Source: Flavobacterium aquaticum (lineage in GTDB: Bacteria; Bacteroidota; Bacteroidia; Flavobacteriales; Flavobacteriaceae). From it: 64,000 nucleotides of DNA. Of this stretch, positions 1 to 8,610 are shown piece by piece. Location: contig NZ_QLMI01000001.1 of the NCBI RefSeq assembly GCF_003259835.1, positions 434,001 to 498,000 on the forward strand, read 5' to 3'. The notes below the pieces were generated by a model. The model did no database searches, had not been told where the DNA came from, and saw only the letters and a program-made list of their open reading frames with translations. Numbering within the stretch: the stretch's first letter is position 1; every line of letters starts with the position of its first letter. Both the position numbers and the translations under genes were made by a program.

Positions 1-684
1 GTTCTCGGTTAAATCTTCACAAACAATTGTATTTTTTATTTGAATGGATTGATGAATTAATTCGTTTAAATCTTCTGTACTTAAATCCTTTAAGTTTTTA
101 AATTTATCCCAATAATTTTTGTCGAAAATTAAGCCATGTTTTAACATTTCGGCTAATCCGGAGCGCATTTCTCTTGGAGATAGTGTACTTAAAAACTCAG
201 TATCCACAATAACCGCTTTTGGTTCGCGAATAATTCCGATTTGATTTTTTAAATTTCCTAAATCTACACCATTTTTCCCTCCAATAGAAGCATCTACCAT
301 TGAAAGTAGTGTAGTTGGAATATTGATAAAATCAATTCCTCTTTTGAAAGTGCAAGCTACAAATCCGCCCAAATCAGAAATTACGCCACCACCTAAATTG
401 ATGATGATACTTTTTCTATCGGCACCTAATTCAGACAAAGCAGCCCAAACTTCGGAACAAGTTGCTATATTTTTATGACTTTCACCTGCTTCTAATTCAA
501 TGATTTCGATTTCAATTTCGGTTGCCAAATTATTTAATAAGTGAGGTAAACAATACTGCGAGGTATTTTCGTCAACCAAAATAAAAATTTTAGAATAATG
601 CGTTGGAACAAGATACGAAGCTAGTTTTTCATAGCCTGTTTCATTAAAAAATACGGAATAATTAGTTGCTTGTATGGTTTGCAT
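1..684 (-). CDS. aroB: 3-dehydroquinate synthase, 3' part cut by window edge
   Basis: Enzyme of the shikimate pathway that converts DAHP to 3-dehydroquinate with NAD and a divalent metal, in the cytoplasm. Reading the minus strand from the ATG at 684 gives an open frame to the window edge with no stop. It shows the NAD-binding stretch LGGGVISDLGGFVA, then FINIPTTLLSMVDASIGGKNGVD and, near the edge, GLAEMLKHGLI, all hallmarks of AroB. About 228 residues are present, so roughly the C-terminal third lies outside. It is divergent from the proline dehydrogenase gene, with 93 bp between the two start codons. Identity is clear from the motifs; only the missing end is uncertain. Confidence 0.95.
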   Translation of the reverse strand, partial: MQTIQATNYSVFFNETGYEKLASYLVPTHYSKIFILVDENTSQYCLPHLLNNLATEIEIEIIELEAGESHKNIATCSEVWAALSELGADRKSIIINLGGGVISDLGGFVACTFKRGIDFINIPTTLLSMVDASIGGKNGVDLGNLKNQIGIIREPKAVIVDTEFLSTLSPREMRSGLAEMLKHGLIFDKNYWDKFKNLKDLSTEDLNELIHQSIQIKNTIVCEDLTEN

Positions 685-748
685 GAAAATGTGTAAAATT
701 TGACTGCAAAATACGTCATTTTTTATTTATTATTCGATAACTGTGGCG

Positions 749-756
749 TATATTTG
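749..756 (+). promoter_or_regulatory. Putative -7 element (TATATTTG) of proline dehydrogenase gene
   Basis: TATATTTG fits the Bacteroidetes -7 consensus TAnnTTTG and lies 21 bp before the ATG at 778. I see no convincing TTG -33 element at the expected distance, so this is a moderate call. Confidence 0.45.
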
Positions 757-777
757 TAACACTTTATTTCAAACACA

Positions 778-1944
778 ATGAACACACTATTTAATAATAC
801 AGAAGTTGCTTTTGCTTTAAAAAGTGACACCGAATTAGAAAGAGCTTATTTTTTATTCAAATTAATCGATAGTCAACCCTTAGTAAAAATAGGAACAGCC
901 GTAACTAATTTTGCTTTAAAAGCGCATTTGCCAGTAGAAGGATTGATTCGTTCAACCGTTTTTGATCACTTTTGTGGTGGTGTAAATGAAACGGATTGTC
1001 TTCGTGTAGTAGATAAAATGTATACAAAAGGGGTTTCTTCAGTTTTAGATTATTCAGTTGAAGGTAAAGAAGAAGAGGCACAGTTTGATGCAGCTTTGAA
1101 CATGACTTTAAAAACAATTGAATTTGCTAGAGAAAGAGAAGCGATTCCGTTTGCAGTATTTAAACCAACAGGTTTTGGACGTTTAGCTTTATACGAAAAA
1201 GTAGGAGAGAAGGCTCATTTGACAGAAAACGAGCAAAATGAATGGAACAGAGTAATCGAACGCTTTGATATTGCTTGTAAAACAGCATTTGAAAAAGATG
1301 TATTGTTATTGATTGATGCTGAGGAAAGTTGGATGCAAGATGCTGCAGATGCTATTGTAACCGACATGATGCGTAAATACAACAAACAAAAAGCGATTGT
1401 TTTTAATACGTTGCAAATGTACCGTTGGGATCGATTAGATTATTTAAAAAATCTTCACGAACAAGCAAAAGCAGAAGGATTTTACATTGGAATGAAATTA
1501 GTTCGTGGTGCCTACATGGAAAAAGAGAATGAAAGAGCGGCAGAACGCGGACAAAAATCTCCAATTTGTATTTCAAAAGAAGCTACTGACATAAATTACG
1601 ATGCTGCTGTTTCTTATATGGTAGATCATTTGGATATTATGGCGGTTTTTGCTGGAACTCATAATGAAGAAAGCTCGTATAAGCTAATGCAATTAATGCA
1701 AGAAAAAGGAATTGCTAAAAATGACAAACGTATTTTCTTTGGACAATTATTGGGTATGAGTGATAATATCAGTTTTAATTTAGCAGCTGAAGGATACAAT
1801 GTTGCAAAATATTTGCCTTTTGGTCCAGTAAGAGATGTTATGCCATATTTAATAAGAAGAGCTGAAGAAAATACTTCAGTAGCTGGGCAAACCAGTAGAG
1901 AATTAACTTTAATTAAGAAAGAGAAGGAAAGAAGAAAGTTGTAA
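778..1944 (+). CDS. Proline dehydrogenase (FAD-dependent, monofunctional)
   Basis: Oxidises L-proline to 1-pyrroline-5-carboxylate, passing electrons through FAD to the respiratory chain; first step of proline catabolism. The 388-residue length matches monofunctional bacterial PRODH rather than the long PutA fusion. The barrel motifs are visible: YIGMKLVRGAYMEKE in the middle (about 240-254), FFGQLLGMSDN, and the C-terminal YLPFGPVRDVMPYLIRRAEEN signature that binds substrate and FAD. The start follows a TATATTTG element. No P5C dehydrogenase gene is next to it in the window. It is transcribed away from aroB and is followed by a separate T9SS protein gene. Confidence 0.93.
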   Translation: MNTLFNNTEVAFALKSDTELERAYFLFKLIDSQPLVKIGTAVTNFALKAHLPVEGLIRSTVFDHFCGGVNETDCLRVVDKMYTKGVSSVLDYSVEGKEEEAQFDAALNMTLKTIEFAREREAIPFAVFKPTGFGRLALYEKVGEKAHLTENEQNEWNRVIERFDIACKTAFEKDVLLLIDAEESWMQDAADAIVTDMMRKYNKQKAIVFNTLQMYRWDRLDYLKNLHEQAKAEGFYIGMKLVRGAYMEKENERAAERGQKSPICISKEATDINYDAAVSYMVDHLDIMAVFAGTHNEESSYKLMQLMQEKGIAKNDKRIFFGQLLGMSDNISFNLAAEGYNVAKYLPFGPVRDVMPYLIRRAEENTSVAGQTSRELTLIKKEKERRKL

Positions 1945-2014
1945 ATTTTTCTTAAAGTTGTTTTTTCTTACAATGAAAAGATTAAATTTGGGGGATAATT
2001 ATAAAACTTTTATT

Positions 2015-3007
2015 ATGAAAAAAACTTTACTTACTTTAAGCTTATTTGCTTCTTTTTTTAGTTTTTCACAGGTTTTGCAGTCAGAAAATTTTGACGCTTT
2101 AACTTTAGGAGATGTTGGTACAGATGTAACCGGAGTAACAGCAGGTCAAGGAGGTTACTACACTGCAAATGGAACAAATGCAAGTTATCAAATTGTTTCA
2201 GAGACAACGGGTAAATCATTACAAATTACGGGTTCAAATACCGCTACTGGCTCACGCTTTATGTGGAAAGACGGATTAGTTTCTGCTTGGGCAGGAAGAA
2301 CAAGTGGAAATGAGGTAATTAATATTGAATTTGATTTATTTACTGGTGGAGCAACAACTAGTAAAAACCGTCAAAATTTGTATTTATATAATGCAGCTGG
2401 AGATAGAGTTTTAGTTGGTTTGAGTTTTGTTGCAGAAACCAAGACTCTGTTAGGAGTTTGTTATTTGGATAATGCAGGTACATTTGGAAATTATTCTTTA
2501 AATTTAGGTGCTTCTCCAATAGTTTTAAGTGGAAATCAATGGGTTAGAATAGGAATGAGTTTTAACAAAACAACGGGTGAAGTTTTTTGGAAAGGACCTG
2601 GTTTTTATGGTTCTTTTGATGGAGCCGCAGCTGGTTCGGATCCTGCTGAAATAGATTATATAATGAGTTCAGGAACTGCTAACGCAGTTGCATACACTGG
2701 TAAGTTTGATAATTTAGTTTCTTGGGCTAATAATGTAGAAAATCTGTTAGGAACTAATGATTTTGAAGTAAATAAATTAGATTTAATAACATTGTATCCT
2801 AATCCAACTACATCCATTTTAAACATATCAAACAACAATAATCTAGATATCAAAAATATTTCAGTTGTTGATATCAATGGAAGAGTGGTTAAAAATCAAG
2901 AAGGTTCTTTAACCCAAATTAACGTTTCTGATTTAAATGCTGGTGTTTATTTTGTAACAATTGAAGCTGCAGAAGGAAAAACAACTAAGAAATTTATTAA
3001 ACAATAA
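2015..3007 (+). CDS. Secreted protein with T9SS type A sorting domain
   Basis: Protein of unknown function exported through the Sec system and the type IX secretion system. The start was placed at 2015 (MKKTLLTLSLFASFFSFSQ), which gives a clean signal peptide; an in-frame ATG at 1958 would add a polar extension before it. The 330-residue protein has a beta-rich body (about 20-245) resembling a concanavalin-like or jelly-roll fold, with no catalytic motif I recognise. The last 75 residues are a T9SS CTD, with TLYPNPTTSILNIS, VVDINGRVV and the terminal TKKFIKQ. It ends just before a strong terminator. Cargo assignment is firm; substrate or role is unknown. Confidence 0.85.
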   Translation: MKKTLLTLSLFASFFSFSQVLQSENFDALTLGDVGTDVTGVTAGQGGYYTANGTNASYQIVSETTGKSLQITGSNTATGSRFMWKDGLVSAWAGRTSGNEVINIEFDLFTGGATTSKNRQNLYLYNAAGDRVLVGLSFVAETKTLLGVCYLDNAGTFGNYSLNLGASPIVLSGNQWVRIGMSFNKTTGEVFWKGPGFYGSFDGAAAGSDPAEIDYIMSSGTANAVAYTGKFDNLVSWANNVENLLGTNDFEVNKLDLITLYPNPTTSILNISNNNNLDIKNISVVDINGRVVKNQEGSLTQINVSDLNAGVYFVTIEAAEGKTTKKFIKQ

Positions 3008-3029
3008 TTTCTTTACTACATAAAACTAA

Positions 3030-3059
3030 AAAACGACCAGATTACTGGTCGTTTTTTTT
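3030..3059. terminator. Bidirectional Rho-independent terminator
   Basis: Stem ACGACCAG (3033-3040) / CTGGTCGT (3045-3052) with A-run before and T-run after, so it can work on both strands. It ends the T9SS gene on the plus strand. The stop codon of the converging 47-codon gene on the minus strand lies in its loop. Confidence 0.85.
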
Positions 3060-3185
3060 CTTTTTATCACTATTCATCATTAGCATTACAGCGCCAACTA
3101 AGCCAAGACACACAAGAGCAAAAACAATTATCATGATGAATGTTCCATTGCTATGTGAATAAAGTGGTAATAATAAATTTGCCAT
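3042..3185 (-). CDS. Small single-pass membrane protein, 47 residues
   Basis: Minus-strand frame starting at ATG 3185: MANLLLPLYSHSNG, then one strongly hydrophobic helix (about residues 16-37, TFIMIIVFALVCLGLVGAVM), then a short lysine-rich tail ending KKKKNDQ. No family recognised. Support for it being real: a TATCTTTG promoter element 24 bp upstream, a typical membrane-protein layout, and no competing gene on the plus strand. The positive tail predicts that the C terminus stays in the cytoplasm. Its stop codon falls inside the loop of the shared terminator. Confidence 0.6.
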   Translation of the reverse strand: MANLLLPLYSHSNGTFIMIIVFALVCLGLVGAVMLMMNSDKKKKNDQ

Positions 3186-3208
3186 AGTTACAAAGGTTAG
3201 AATTTAAA

Positions 3209-3216
3209 CAAAGATA
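3209..3216 (-). promoter_or_regulatory. Putative -7 element (TATCTTTG) for the 47-residue membrane protein
   Basis: On the minus strand the bases read TATCTTTG, an exact TAnnTTTG match, 24 bp before the small ORF start at 3185. Confidence 0.5.
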
Positions 3217-3257
3217 TAATTTAACAATTGTTTATTTCCTGATAATTATCATGTAAC

Positions 3258-3680
3258 TTATTCTAAAAATTTAGCTTTTAATTCAGGAGTTGGAATCATA
3301 CAAGATTCTTTTTTGCCATACCATTTGTATCGATTTCGAGCTACATAATCATAAATAAAATCACGTATTCCTGTTGGTAATATGGTAAAAACAGTTGCTA
3401 AAGTAAAAATTCCACTCAAGCCTTTTGCAATGTGTAAAGCTGCTGTTGATTTGTAGTAATAGGAAATTCCAGGTTCATACAAAACAATACTATCTGTATG
3501 AATAGGATTAATTCCAATGTGTTTTAAAATTTTCTGTCCTATTTCTGACTGTAATGATACAAATCTGAAAACATCTTTTTTATCATGTTTAATCACATAT
3601 TGAACGGATGAATCGCACAAATTACAAACACCATCAAACAATATGATTTTTTTATCTTGTGGTAAATCTTGTATTTCCAT
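3258..3680 (-). CDS. DCC-family thiol-disulfide oxidoreductase-like protein (DUF393)
   Basis: Small 140-residue protein of the DUF393/YuxK family, which is named for its conserved N-terminal DxxCxLC motif. Here the motif reads DGVCNLCDSSVQY (about residues 16-28), and the family's later features are present: RFVSLQSEIGQ, a central LYEPG-x-YYYKSTAAL segment and the C-terminal IYDYVARNRYKWYGKKESC. The exact reaction is not established for the family; the CxxC pair suggests thiol redox chemistry. It stands alone between the small membrane protein and a repeat-rich gap before mutS2. No signal peptide, so it is likely cytoplasmic. Confidence 0.85.
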   Translation of the reverse strand: MEIQDLPQDKKIILFDGVCNLCDSSVQYVIKHDKKDVFRFVSLQSEIGQKILKHIGINPIHTDSIVLYEPGISYYYKSTAALHIAKGLSGIFTLATVFTILPTGIRDFIYDYVARNRYKWYGKKESCMIPTPELKAKFLE

Positions 3681-3718
3681 ATATCAAATTCAAGTTCAAT
3701 CTTTAATTTTTAAAAAAA

Positions 3719-3820
3719 GGAACACAGATTTTTAAAATTTAAGTAATTGAAAAAATCTCTGTGTAACACTAATCAACGCAAACATAATCAAAAAAACTCG
3801 GTGAAACTCTGTGTAACTTA
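3719..3820. repeat. Intergenic repeats of the ACACAGATT / CTCTGTGTAAC type
   Basis: The gap between the DCC gene and mutS2 holds ACACAGATTTTT (3722-3733) facing AAAAATCTCTGTGT (3751-3764), an imperfect inverted repeat, and then a CTCGGTGAAACTCTGTGTAAC block. Related GAACACAGATT arms occur at 37587, 40779 and 14567. No gene or promoter is evident in this stretch. Confidence 0.6.
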
Positions 3821-5986
3821 AACAGGTTGTACGTATTCCAATTGGTCTAAACTCACTTTTGAAGTAAAAATTCCGTAATTTACAGTTGCTTTTGTTTTTT
3901 CAATCACATCAATTGTTCCAATGGCTTTTCCATCTTTCATTCGAACTCTATCACCAACTTTTAAAGTAACTTTTGGTTTGTTTTCTTCTTCTATTTTTGC
4001 TTTGATTTTCTTTTCTTTTTTAACCGTGCGAATTTCCTCCACAATCACTTTAACTTCCTCTTCAACCTTTTTTTGAATCACTTCTTTTACCTTCTTTTCT
4101 TTAATCGAAAGTTTTTTACGTTTCGAATTTTCGATTTCAACCATTTTTAAAAATTCACCGATTAACGTTTTTTTGTCTTTATTATTGAAGTAACTTTCCG
4201 AAATATCATCAATTTTTTGACCAATATATATTAAACGCTGGTTCGCATCATACAATTCCTGATAACGTTCTAATTTATCCTGAATTTTAGCATTGATGGT
4301 TTCCATTTTCTTGCTTTCTTCACGCGCTTTGGTTTCTTCTTCTTTTAATGTTAAAGATGTTTTTTCTAATTTAGAACGCTCTTTTTGAAGGGTTGCAATG
4401 GTTTTGTCGAAACGAACTTTTCCGCCTTCAATTTTCTTTTTCGCACGATTGATTAATCCAAACGGAATACCATTTTTTTGAGCAACTTCAAACGTAAACG
4501 AACTTCCGGCTTGACCTAAAATCAGCTTGTACATAGGTTCTAATGATTTTTCATCGAACATCATGTTTGCATTGGAAGCGTAGGGCAATTCGTTTGCTAA
4601 AATTTTTAAGTTACTGTAATGTGTGGTTATAATTCCGAAAGCTTCGCGAGCATAGAATTCTTCCAAAAACGTTTCTGCTAAAGCACCACCTAATTCTGGG
4701 TCAGAACCCGTTCCAAATTCATCGATTAAGAACAATGTTTTAGCATTACATTTCTTTAAAAAGTAGTTCATGTTCTTTAATCGGTAACTGTATGTGCTTA
4801 GATGATTTTCAATGGATTGATTATCTCCAATATCTGTTAAAATTCTATCAAATAAAAACGTTTCGCTACGTTCGTGAACTGGAATTAAAATCCCACTTTG
4901 CAACATCAATTGTAGTAATCCAACAGTTTTTAGTGAAATCGTTTTTCCTCCAGCATTGGGTCCCGAAATCACAATAATGCGACTTTCGTTATGTAATTCG
5001 ATGGTTTGTGGATAAGTAACGGCTTTCTTTTCCTTGTTGTTCAAATACAAAATAGGATGGAAGGCTTCTCTAAAAAACAAGCGTTTCTCTTCGATTATTT
5101 TTGGTAAAATTCCGTTGATTTTATTGGCATATTTTGCTTTGGCAGCAATCACATCAACATCACTCAAAAAGTCTTGATAAGCAGCAATAGTTTCGGTAAA
5201 CGGACGAATTTCATTGGTTAAACGTTTTAAAATGCGCATGATTTCTTCGCGTTCTTCAAATTCTAGATTGTTTAATTCGCGAGAATAACGTTGTGCTGCT
5301 TCGGGTTCGATATAAGCAATACTTCCTGTTTTAGAATTTCCTAAAATAGAACCTTTTACTTTTTTACGATACATAGCTAAAACCGCTAAAACTCTACGAT
5401 TTTCAACTACAGTTTCTTTAATATCATCTAAATAACCAAGTGAATTATATTGGCTCAAAGCCATACCAAAACTTTGGTTGATTTTTCCTCGAACTAGATT
5501 TATATTTCTACGAATATCTACCAAATCAGGTGAAGCGTTGTCTTTTATTATTCCGAACTTGTCAACCACTTCATCAATACGCTGAATGATCAATTTTACA
5601 ATATCATTTTGAGAAGCTTTTTGGTATAAATTGGGATAATAATCTTCGAACTTCTTTAAAAACTGAATCAACGTAATTGCCGTTTCTGAAAGGTTGGCAA
5701 TCTTTTTAAAACTTCCAACTTCCAAGAAACTATCTTCGATAGCTAAGAATTTTAATTCGTAATTGATATTTTCAAATCCGTGATTCGGAATGGCGTTGTT
5801 GTTAGAAAACGAAGATAAATATTCAGAAGTTTGCTTTAAATTAATAAGCAATTCTTCTTTGTTTTTGAACGGAGTTATCGCCATAGCTTTTGCTTCACCA
5901 ATATCAGTGTTGCAACGACCAGCGATGGTTTCTAAAACCGTATTAAATTCTAAATCTTGTAGCGTTTTTTCTGTAATCGAAATCAT
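3818..5986 (-). CDS. mutS2: MutS2-type ATPase without Smr domain
   Basis: Member of the MutS2 family, which acts on branched DNA or stalled ribosomes in other bacteria rather than in mismatch repair. The 722-residue protein has the MutS core (clamp and connector helices about 1-320), Walker A GPNAGGKT at 342-349, Walker B LFLIDEFGTGSDP at about 417-429 and the ITTHYSNLK switch, then a long charged coiled coil (about 520-630) and a KOW-like C-terminal module VGDRVRMKDGKAIGTIDVIE. MutS2 proteins are normally near 780 residues and end with an Smr nuclease domain; that domain is absent here. A TAACTTTG element with TTG 21 bp upstream precedes the start. Confidence 0.92.
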   Translation of the reverse strand: MISITEKTLQDLEFNTVLETIAGRCNTDIGEAKAMAITPFKNKEELLINLKQTSEYLSSFSNNNAIPNHGFENINYELKFLAIEDSFLEVGSFKKIANLSETAITLIQFLKKFEDYYPNLYQKASQNDIVKLIIQRIDEVVDKFGIIKDNASPDLVDIRRNINLVRGKINQSFGMALSQYNSLGYLDDIKETVVENRRVLAVLAMYRKKVKGSILGNSKTGSIAYIEPEAAQRYSRELNNLEFEEREEIMRILKRLTNEIRPFTETIAAYQDFLSDVDVIAAKAKYANKINGILPKIIEEKRLFFREAFHPILYLNNKEKKAVTYPQTIELHNESRIIVISGPNAGGKTISLKTVGLLQLMLQSGILIPVHERSETFLFDRILTDIGDNQSIENHLSTYSYRLKNMNYFLKKCNAKTLFLIDEFGTGSDPELGGALAETFLEEFYAREAFGIITTHYSNLKILANELPYASNANMMFDEKSLEPMYKLILGQAGSSFTFEVAQKNGIPFGLINRAKKKIEGGKVRFDKTIATLQKERSKLEKTSLTLKEEETKAREESKKMETINAKIQDKLERYQELYDANQRLIYIGQKIDDISESYFNNKDKKTLIGEFLKMVEIENSKRKKLSIKEKKVKEVIQKKVEEEVKVIVEEIRTVKKEKKIKAKIEEENKPKVTLKVGDRVRMKDGKAIGTIDVIEKTKATVNYGIFTSKVSLDQLEYVQPV

Positions 5987-6005
5987 TTTTCTTTTTCTGT
6001 TAGGT

Positions 6006-6013
6006 CAAAGTTA
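6006..6013 (-). promoter_or_regulatory. Promoter of mutS2 (TTG-N21-TAACTTTG)
   Basis: On the minus strand TAACTTTG is preceded by TTG with a 21-bp spacer, a full match to the flavobacterial -33/-7 pattern. It lies about 20 bp before the mutS2 start. Confidence 0.65.
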
Positions 6014-6047
6014 CAAAGTAATAAATCCATATTGCAACAGAAATTTA

Positions 6048-6055
6048 TATTTTTG
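6048..6055 (+). promoter_or_regulatory. Putative -7 element (TATTTTTG) of ung
   Basis: TATTTTTG matches TAnnTTTG, 14 bp before the ung start codon at 6070. A TTG at 6032 is closer than the usual spacing, so this call is tentative. Confidence 0.4.
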
Positions 6056-6069
6056 GTAAAAATTATAAA

Positions 6070-6735
6070 ATGTTTATCAAAAACCAGAGTTGGGAAACCT
6101 TATTAGAATCTGAATTTCAGAAGCCTTATTTCGTAGAATTAATGCAACAAGTGGAGCAAGAATACGCCACAACGACTTGTTTTCCGCCAAAAGAATTGAT
6201 TTTTTCTGCTTTTGAGCAATTTGATTTTCGCGATACAAAAGTGGTGATTATTGGACAAGATCCGTATCATGGAATAGGTGAGGCGAATGGTTTGTGCTTT
6301 TCGGTGAATGATGGAGTTGCTATTCCGCCTTCTTTGAAAAATATTTTTACTGAAATTAATACGGAATACGAAAGGATTCTTTTTCCAACTTCGGGAAATT
6401 TAGAGCGTTGGGCAAAGCAAGGTGTGCTATTGTTAAACGCTGGTTTAACAGTAAGAAAAGACGAAGCCAACAGCCACAAACACTTAAAATGGAACGTTTT
6501 TACCGATGCTGTAATTGATTTAATCAATCAAAAATCTGAAAACGTAGTTTTTTTACTCTGGGGAAGTTTTGCACAGAAAAAAGGCAAACTAATCAACCAA
6601 GTAAAACATTTGGTTTTAGAAAGCGGACATCCTTCACCTTTAAGTGCCAACAGAGGTATGTGGTTTGGAAACAATCATTTTAGATTAACGAATGAATACT
6701 TAAAAATGAAGGGAAAAGGTGAGGTGGTGTGGTAG
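6070..6735 (+). CDS. ung: Uracil-DNA glycosylase, family 1
   Basis: Removes uracil from DNA to start base-excision repair, in the cytoplasm. The 221-residue length is typical of family 1. The catalytic water-activating loop GQDPYHG (about 62-68), the uracil-binding NAGLTVR with downstream FTDAVI, VFLLWGSFAQKK and the DNA-intercalating loop HPSPLSANRG (about 187-196) are all present and intact. It sits divergent from mutS2, with the two promoters sharing the 83-bp gap, and converges on a hypothetical membrane-protein gene. Nothing unusual is seen in its sequence. Confidence 0.97.
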   Translation: MFIKNQSWETLLESEFQKPYFVELMQQVEQEYATTTCFPPKELIFSAFEQFDFRDTKVVIIGQDPYHGIGEANGLCFSVNDGVAIPPSLKNIFTEINTEYERILFPTSGNLERWAKQGVLLLNAGLTVRKDEANSHKHLKWNVFTDAVIDLINQKSENVVFLLWGSFAQKKGKLINQVKHLVLESGHPSPLSANRGMWFGNNHFRLTNEYLKMKGKGEVVW

Positions 6736-6786
6736 GTATCATTCAAAAAAATGATATTATGGAATGTAATTCCTCACTAGCTAGAT

Positions 6787-7401
6787 TTAATTAAATCCAA
6801 TTTTCGTTTGTTCTTGATTAAATACTTCTTCCAATTCTTTCATTCTATTTTTGAACTCACTTGCTGAAATTACCTCGTTTTTGCGTAACCATTGAAGGTT
6901 ATTTATTTGAGACTCAAAAGACAAATTTTTATTTGGTTTGTAAAAATAAGTTTCTTTTAAATAGTTGTCACGCATTTCAAAAAGAAATTCAAGAAAATCA
7001 TCAACAACTTTTTTATTTGGAATACTTTTGAAGAAATACAGATAAGTATTATAATGAACTCTTATTCTCCAGAGATTTTCAATGCTTAATAAGTAAATCG
7101 AAGTTGAAATTAAAAAAAATCCTCCCCATATTATCCATTGATATTCTCCTAAATCATTTTGTAAATCTTTGTCATTTCTCCACATAAAAGTTACAAAAGT
7201 GAGAAAACCTAATGCGATTACAGGAATATAGAAATTTTTTCTGTTTAAAAGATAAGAGTCTTTATGGCGAGATAAATTTTCATATGGAATCGAAACTTCG
7301 AATTCTTTTCCAAATAAAGTTGATTTATAAACAACTTTTGTTTCCATTATTTTGGCTTCTCTTTTCGTAAAACCTCTTTTTTGAACAAGCTCTTTTTGCA
7401 T
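6787..7401 (-). CDS. Hypothetical protein with two membrane helices
   Basis: Not assigned to a named family. The 204-residue product has a basic/polar start, two hydrophobic helices (about 57-75 and 89-106) and a long cytoplasmic-looking C-terminal half that ends in a short-helix motif, NNLQWLRKNEVISASEFKNR, reminiscent of SHOCT-type oligomerisation tails (inference). An internal ATG at 7347 (METKVVYKS) is a possible alternative start; I kept the longer form because the gap to the upstream lipoprotein gene is then 33 bp, as in an operon. It is the last gene of a minus-strand run that starts near 9540. Confidence 0.6.
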   Translation of the reverse strand: MQKELVQKRGFTKREAKIMETKVVYKSTLFGKEFEVSIPYENLSRHKDSYLLNRKNFYIPVIALGFLTFVTFMWRNDKDLQNDLGEYQWIIWGGFFLISTSIYLLSIENLWRIRVHYNTYLYFFKSIPNKKVVDDFLEFLFEMRDNYLKETYFYKPNKNLSFESQINNLQWLRKNEVISASEFKNRMKELEEVFNQEQTKIGFN

Positions 7402-7434
7402 GAGTAGTGCTTAAAGTTGTTTAACTAATAAATT

Positions 7435-7965
7435 CTAATCTATAGTAAACTCCAAAACATTTCCAACCGCTCCTACAGTAGTTGTTTTTATAGTTACCAT
7501 AACAGCATCTTGTGCGTTTAGAGTTACAATTTCTGGTTCAACTATAACTCGGTATTGTCCAGGAGCAAGCGTGTTATTCGTTTCATATTCGTAGGTCGTG
7601 TCTAAAGCGTCTAAAACAGCAATTCCAGAGATTATTTCATCAATTTCATTTTCTCCTTCAATTACAGAAACCGTTGTTGGGGTGTAGTATTCCCAAGCGC
7701 CACTAACATTTTTCTTTTCTAATGTATAATTAAAAAATATTTTTCTAGAAGTGCTTGTCAAATAAATATCAAAAGGATTATTTGGTTGTGGTAACAATCT
7801 TGACACGTAACAAGAAACGTTAAGTTCGTTTCCAGTAACGTCTAATTCAATTAAACTATTTGCTGTAACTATAGTTGATGCAAAAAATTCGTCATCACTT
7901 TCAGTACAACTAGTAAAAAAGAATGAAGGAATGACAAGTGTTAAAATATATAAGTACTTTTTCAT
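7435..7965 (-). CDS. Hypothetical lipoprotein
   Basis: A 176-residue protein with a lipoprotein signal: MKKYLYILTLVIPSFFFTSC, with the lipobox cysteine at residue 20 followed by TESDDE, an acidic start typical of lipoproteins exported to the surface in Bacteroidetes (inference). The mature part is beta-rich with no catalytic motif and no family I recognise. It begins 11 bp after the neighbouring outer-membrane protein gene, so the two are probably co-transcribed and both act at the outer membrane. Confidence 0.65.
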   Translation of the reverse strand: MKKYLYILTLVIPSFFFTSCTESDDEFFASTIVTANSLIELDVTGNELNVSCYVSRLLPQPNNPFDIYLTSTSRKIFFNYTLEKKNVSGAWEYYTPTTVSVIEGENEIDEIISGIAVLDALDTTYEYETNNTLAPGQYRVIVEPEIVTLNAQDAVMVTIKTTTVGAVGNVLEFTID

Positions 7966-7976
7966 GATGTTTCTAA

Positions 7977-8570
7977 TTAAAATCTATAACCTAAATTAAT
8001 TCCCAATCGGGCTACTGTTGATGGACTGTTTTCTTTAAATAAGTTTTTTCCAATACCAACCGTTAAATCCAATACAAAGCTCTCTTTAAAGTATAATTTA
8101 TAGCCAACAGAACCTCCTAAAGCAACGTCGTTATAGTCTTTTTTTGTAATTACAACATAATCTGCTGCGCCATTGTTTAAAGTTGTTAATTCCTTGTATT
8201 CGCCACCATTTATATTAACAAATCCTTCTAAATAATATAAACTCGAAGCACTTTTAGACAAGGCATAACGTACATACGGAATCACTTGATAGTCAATTAG
8301 AGTTCGAGTATCATCTGTAAGGAAATCATCGGTTTTGCTTTTTTTGTTAAACATCATTCCAGTGATACCAACAGAAAAATCTTTGTTTAAAAAGCGTTCG
8401 AATGAAATACCTAATTTTCCAAAAGCAATACCATTTAAAACATCTACTTTAACTTCGTTTTTTTTAGCTAGAATAGGAGATACGATGGTGTCAGTAGTCA
8501 TCGTTTCGTTAGACTGAGCAAAAGCACCAACAGAAAGTAATAATACTAATATATAGCTTATTTTTTTCAT
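7977..8570 (-). CDS. Outer-membrane beta-barrel protein
   Basis: A 197-residue protein with a signal peptide (MKKISYILVLLLSVGAFAQS, cleavage after AFAQ) and alternating beta strands ending in LGINLGYRF, a C-terminal aromatic typical of outer-membrane barrels. Strands such as VIPYVRYAL, YYLEGFVNINGGEY and VALGGSVGYKLYF support an 8-stranded OmpA/OmpX-like barrel. No substrate can be named. It lies upstream of the lipoprotein gene with an 11-bp gap; the pair may form a small envelope unit. Confidence 0.75.
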   Translation of the reverse strand: MKKISYILVLLLSVGAFAQSNETMTTDTIVSPILAKKNEVKVDVLNGIAFGKLGISFERFLNKDFSVGITGMMFNKKSKTDDFLTDDTRTLIDYQVIPYVRYALSKSASSLYYLEGFVNINGGEYKELTTLNNGAADYVVITKKDYNDVALGGSVGYKLYFKESFVLDLTVGIGKNLFKENSPSTVARLGINLGYRF

Positions 8571-8610
8571 ATAAAAAGGTTGTTAATTTGTGTAAATATA
8601 GGAAAATTTA

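Noticed and set aside
6737-6756. TATCATT/AATGATA hairpin between ung and the converging gene as terminator
   Set aside because: The 7-bp AT-rich stem has no T-run, so I do not call it a terminator.
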